Shown here piece after piece: positions 27,876 through 29,839 of a stretch of DNA of 29,839 nucleotides; the stretch's first letter is position 1; each line of letters begins with the position of its first letter. The position numbers were made by a program, and so were the translations under genes. The notes beneath the pieces are model-generated. The model searched no databases. It was given only the letters and a program-made list of their open reading frames with translations, and was not told where the DNA came from. Source of the stretch: Flexistipes sp041694215 (GTDB lineage Bacteria > Chrysiogenota > Deferribacteres > Deferribacterales > Flexistipitaceae); contig JASMTO010000185.1 in assembly GCA_041694215.1 (NCBI GenBank), positions 1 through 29,839 on the forward strand, read 5' to 3'.

Positions 27876-29839
27876 TTATACCCCGGGAAATTCAGAGTTT
27901 ATATTTTCAATGACAAATCTATCTGCAACATTCTTGGGACCGGATATACGCTCGATCTTAACGGCAGCTATTTTGAATTCCGGCTCTTTTGAGCCTTTAT
28001 CCACTGCGTCATTGCAGACAAAGTTTATCATCCTGTCAATATACTGATCATGCCACGGTACAAAAAGAATCCCCGGCATCGAGTTTTCAACTATTACTGC
28101 AGGGAGAATGTTTGTACCTCGTTTACTTGTAACTTTTACCATATCTCCACTGGTAATATTGTATTTCTTAGCATCATCAGGATGGATTTCAATGTATGCG
28201 TTGGGATGGGCTCTTGCTATTTCTGGGATTCTCATTGTCATTGTGCAGGTATGCCAATGTTCAATTACTCTTCCTGTTGTGAGATAAAAAGGATATTCTG
28301 CAGATGGAGTTTCAGCTGGCCCTGCATACGGCCTTAAGAAAATATTAGCCTTGCCTTCGTTCTTTTCATCCATATAGAAATAGATCCTTCTGTCTGAAGG
28401 GATATTTTTGTTAAACAATTTTTTGAACCCTTCATGATTAAACATTGGATCCATGCCACGTACATACCTTTTATTTGTGCCGGGATGATCCGTGGATGGG
28501 CATGGCCACTGAACACCGGAAGGCTCTTTTTTCAACCTATCATAAGGAGCACCCCAGAGAGTGTGATCAGTATCTTTTGTGACTGTGATATAGTCTGTCC
28601 ATGCTTTTTCATTGGCGATCATTGAATCATCATCATTCCAGGGTATAAGTTTTTCAAATCCCATTCGTTTAGCTATCTGGGCAGCAATCCAGACATCGGG
28701 TTTAGCTTCGCCTGGAGGGTTTACGCATTTTTCCGTCAATTGACTTCTACGTTCGGAACATCCGTATACCCCGCCCTTTTCATAAATGAACGCTGCAGGC
28801 AAAACTACGTCTGCAAGCTGCGTAGTTCTTGTTGGAAAGATATCCAGTACCACCAAAAAGGCATCTTCCATCCCTTTTAGATAGTTATTCAGATTTGGCA
28901 GTGATTGAGCAGGATTTGTGGTGGATGTAAGCATCCCCTTGATCGGTTTATCCGGGTTGTTCTCTCCGCCTAAATTGTCAAACATCTTAATTGTGTGAAA
29001 ACCCGGCTTCGGATCTATTGTGCCCTCGGGTATTTTCCATGCTTTTTCCACGTAGCTGCGCCACATATCGTTTGCTACGGGTTTTGTACCGGGGAGCAGG
29101 TGACACAGTGAGCCTGTTTCTCGGACACCTCCACAGGCGTTTGGCTGACCTGTTAATGAGAATGAATCGGCACCCGGTTTTGCTATGTTGCCTGTTATCA
29201 GATGCAGATTATGTATAAGATTGTTTGCCCAGACACCTCTGATCCTCTGATTCAGACCCATTGTCCACATGGTATAGGTTGCACCGCTGTTTGCAAACCA
29301 TTCGGCAGCCTTTCTTATGTTTTCTGCCGGACAGCGGGTCAGTTTTTCCACTTTTTCAGGAGTGAACTGATCGACAAATTCAGCGTATTTCTTAAAATCG
29401 TAAGTGTTTTTTCCGTCGGTAATTCTGGCATTGTTTTTTACAAAATCTTCATTGTGCCAGTTGTTTTTTATAATTTCCCTTGCCATGCTGTGAAATACAG
29501 CCAAATCTGTGCCCGGATCCACCGGCAGCCACAAATCGGCAATTTTTGCCGTATTTGTTTTTCTCGGTTCACACACGATAATTTTTACATCGGGATTGTT
29601 TAGTTTATGCCTCATAACACGCCGGAATATAATAGGGTGACATTCACTGGTGTTGGACCCCACAAGGAAGATGCATTTGGATTTTTCTATATCGGCATAG
29701 CTTCCCACAGGCTCATCGGAGCCGAATGTGGTTATATACCCGCCGACGGCACTGGCCATGCAAAGTCTTGGATTACCTTCGACCATGTTACTCCTGAAGC
29801 CGCCTTTCCAAAGTTTGTTAAATGTATAGCTCTCTTCTG
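27876..29839 (-). CDS. napA: Periplasmic nitrate reductase catalytic subunit NapA (5' end outside window)
   Basis: About 653 codons are visible and the frame is open to the right edge, so the Tat signal, the N-terminal [4Fe-4S] site and the Mo-ligand Cys region lie outside. Visible family marks: NKLWKGGFRSN near the edge, CMASAVGGYITTFGSDEP, IFLVGSNTSECHPIIFRRVM, GTDLAVFHSM, TGNIAKPGADSFSLTGQPNA, the C-terminal dinucleotide-binding block YLTTGRVIEHWHTCTMT, and IEIHPDDAKKYNI. The family reduces nitrate to nitrite in the periplasm with bis-MGD. Length and motifs favour NapA over assimilatory NasA, and the napD-napG-napH neighbours agree. Confidence 0.93.
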   Translation of the reverse strand, partial: EESYTFNKLWKGGFRSNMVEGNPRLCMASAVGGYITTFGSDEPVGSYADIEKSKCIFLVGSNTSECHPIIFRRVMRHKLNNPDVKIIVCEPRKTNTAKIADLWLPVDPGTDLAVFHSMAREIIKNNWHNEDFVKNNARITDGKNTYDFKKYAEFVDQFTPEKVEKLTRCPAENIRKAAEWFANSGATYTMWTMGLNQRIRGVWANNLIHNLHLITGNIAKPGADSFSLTGQPNACGGVRETGSLCHLLPGTKPVANDMWRSYVEKAWKIPEGTIDPKPGFHTIKMFDNLGGENNPDKPIKGMLTSTTNPAQSLPNLNNYLKGMEDAFLVVLDIFPTRTTQLADVVLPAAFIYEKGGVYGCSERRSQLTEKCVNPPGEAKPDVWIAAQIAKRMGFEKLIPWNDDDSMIANEKAWTDYITVTKDTDHTLWGAPYDRLKKEPSGVQWPCPSTDHPGTNKRYVRGMDPMFNHEGFKKLFNKNIPSDRRIYFYMDEKNEGKANIFLRPYAGPAETPSAEYPFYLTTGRVIEHWHTCTMTMRIPEIARAHPNAYIEIHPDDAKKYNITSGDMVKVTSKRGTNILPAVIVENSMPGILFVPWHDQYIDRMINFVCNDAVDKGSKEPEFKIAAVKIERISGPKNVADRFVIENINSEFPGV

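Overview
The window looks like chromosome from a low-GC, Gram-negative, motile, nitrate-respiring anaerobe or microaerophile. The gene set is a periplasmic nitrate reductase operon (napA-D-G-H), a two-component system with a c-type heme sensor, cytochrome c maturation genes, a TonB/BtuB cobalamin uptake locus, a flagellin-flaG operon and a PglB-type oligosaccharyltransferase. A member of the Deferribacteres (Flexistipes-like) would fit. That placement is an inference from gene content and style, not from a marker gene.

Layout. 1-9546 is an AT-rich surface-polysaccharide region: a sulfotransferase cut by the window edge, four glycosyltransferases and a polyprenyl-phosphate sugar transferase. 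It is interrupted at 1951-5040 by small accessory genes: a nucleotidyltransferase with a small partner, a RelE-type toxin/antitoxin pair, a four-helix-bundle (S23/IVS-type) protein and a Fic protein. 9740-11761 is an STT3/PglB oligosaccharyltransferase. 11790-13893 holds phnN, a Cys-type ccmE and a divergent ccdA. 13885-19534 is a minus-strand cobalamin block read as btuF-btuC-btuD, then a cobalamin riboswitch, then a BtuB-like receptor and tonB. The tonB frame is broken at a run of 12 A. 19778-20353 is an iron-sulfur flavoprotein. 20540-23246 is flagellin plus flaG. 23599-29839 is the minus-strand operon napA (5' end outside the window), napD, napG, napH, response regulator, heme-binding sensor kinase.

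The most unusual feature is a dense set of degenerate short tandem arrays with periods of 6, 7, 8 and 9 bp. They lie in intergenic spaces, at the 3' ends of genes (where they supply the stop codon) and inside glycosyltransferase reading frames, where they encode Pro-Thr, Asn-Thr and STFNIQN-like tracts. The four-helix-bundle gene is bracketed by inverted copies of the same hexamer array, which recalls the intervening sequences of 23S rRNA that carry the same protein family between inverted repeats. This, together with the chimeric glycosyltransferase it appears to have seeded, is the best candidate here for an undescribed system.

Other points are the A12 slippage site in tonB, the riboswitch lying inside the btu operon rather than at its head, the CXXXY-type CcmE, a NapG without a Tat signal, and a c-heme sensor kinase apparently co-transcribed with nap. 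No rRNA, tRNA, CRISPR array, insertion sequence or integrase was seen.
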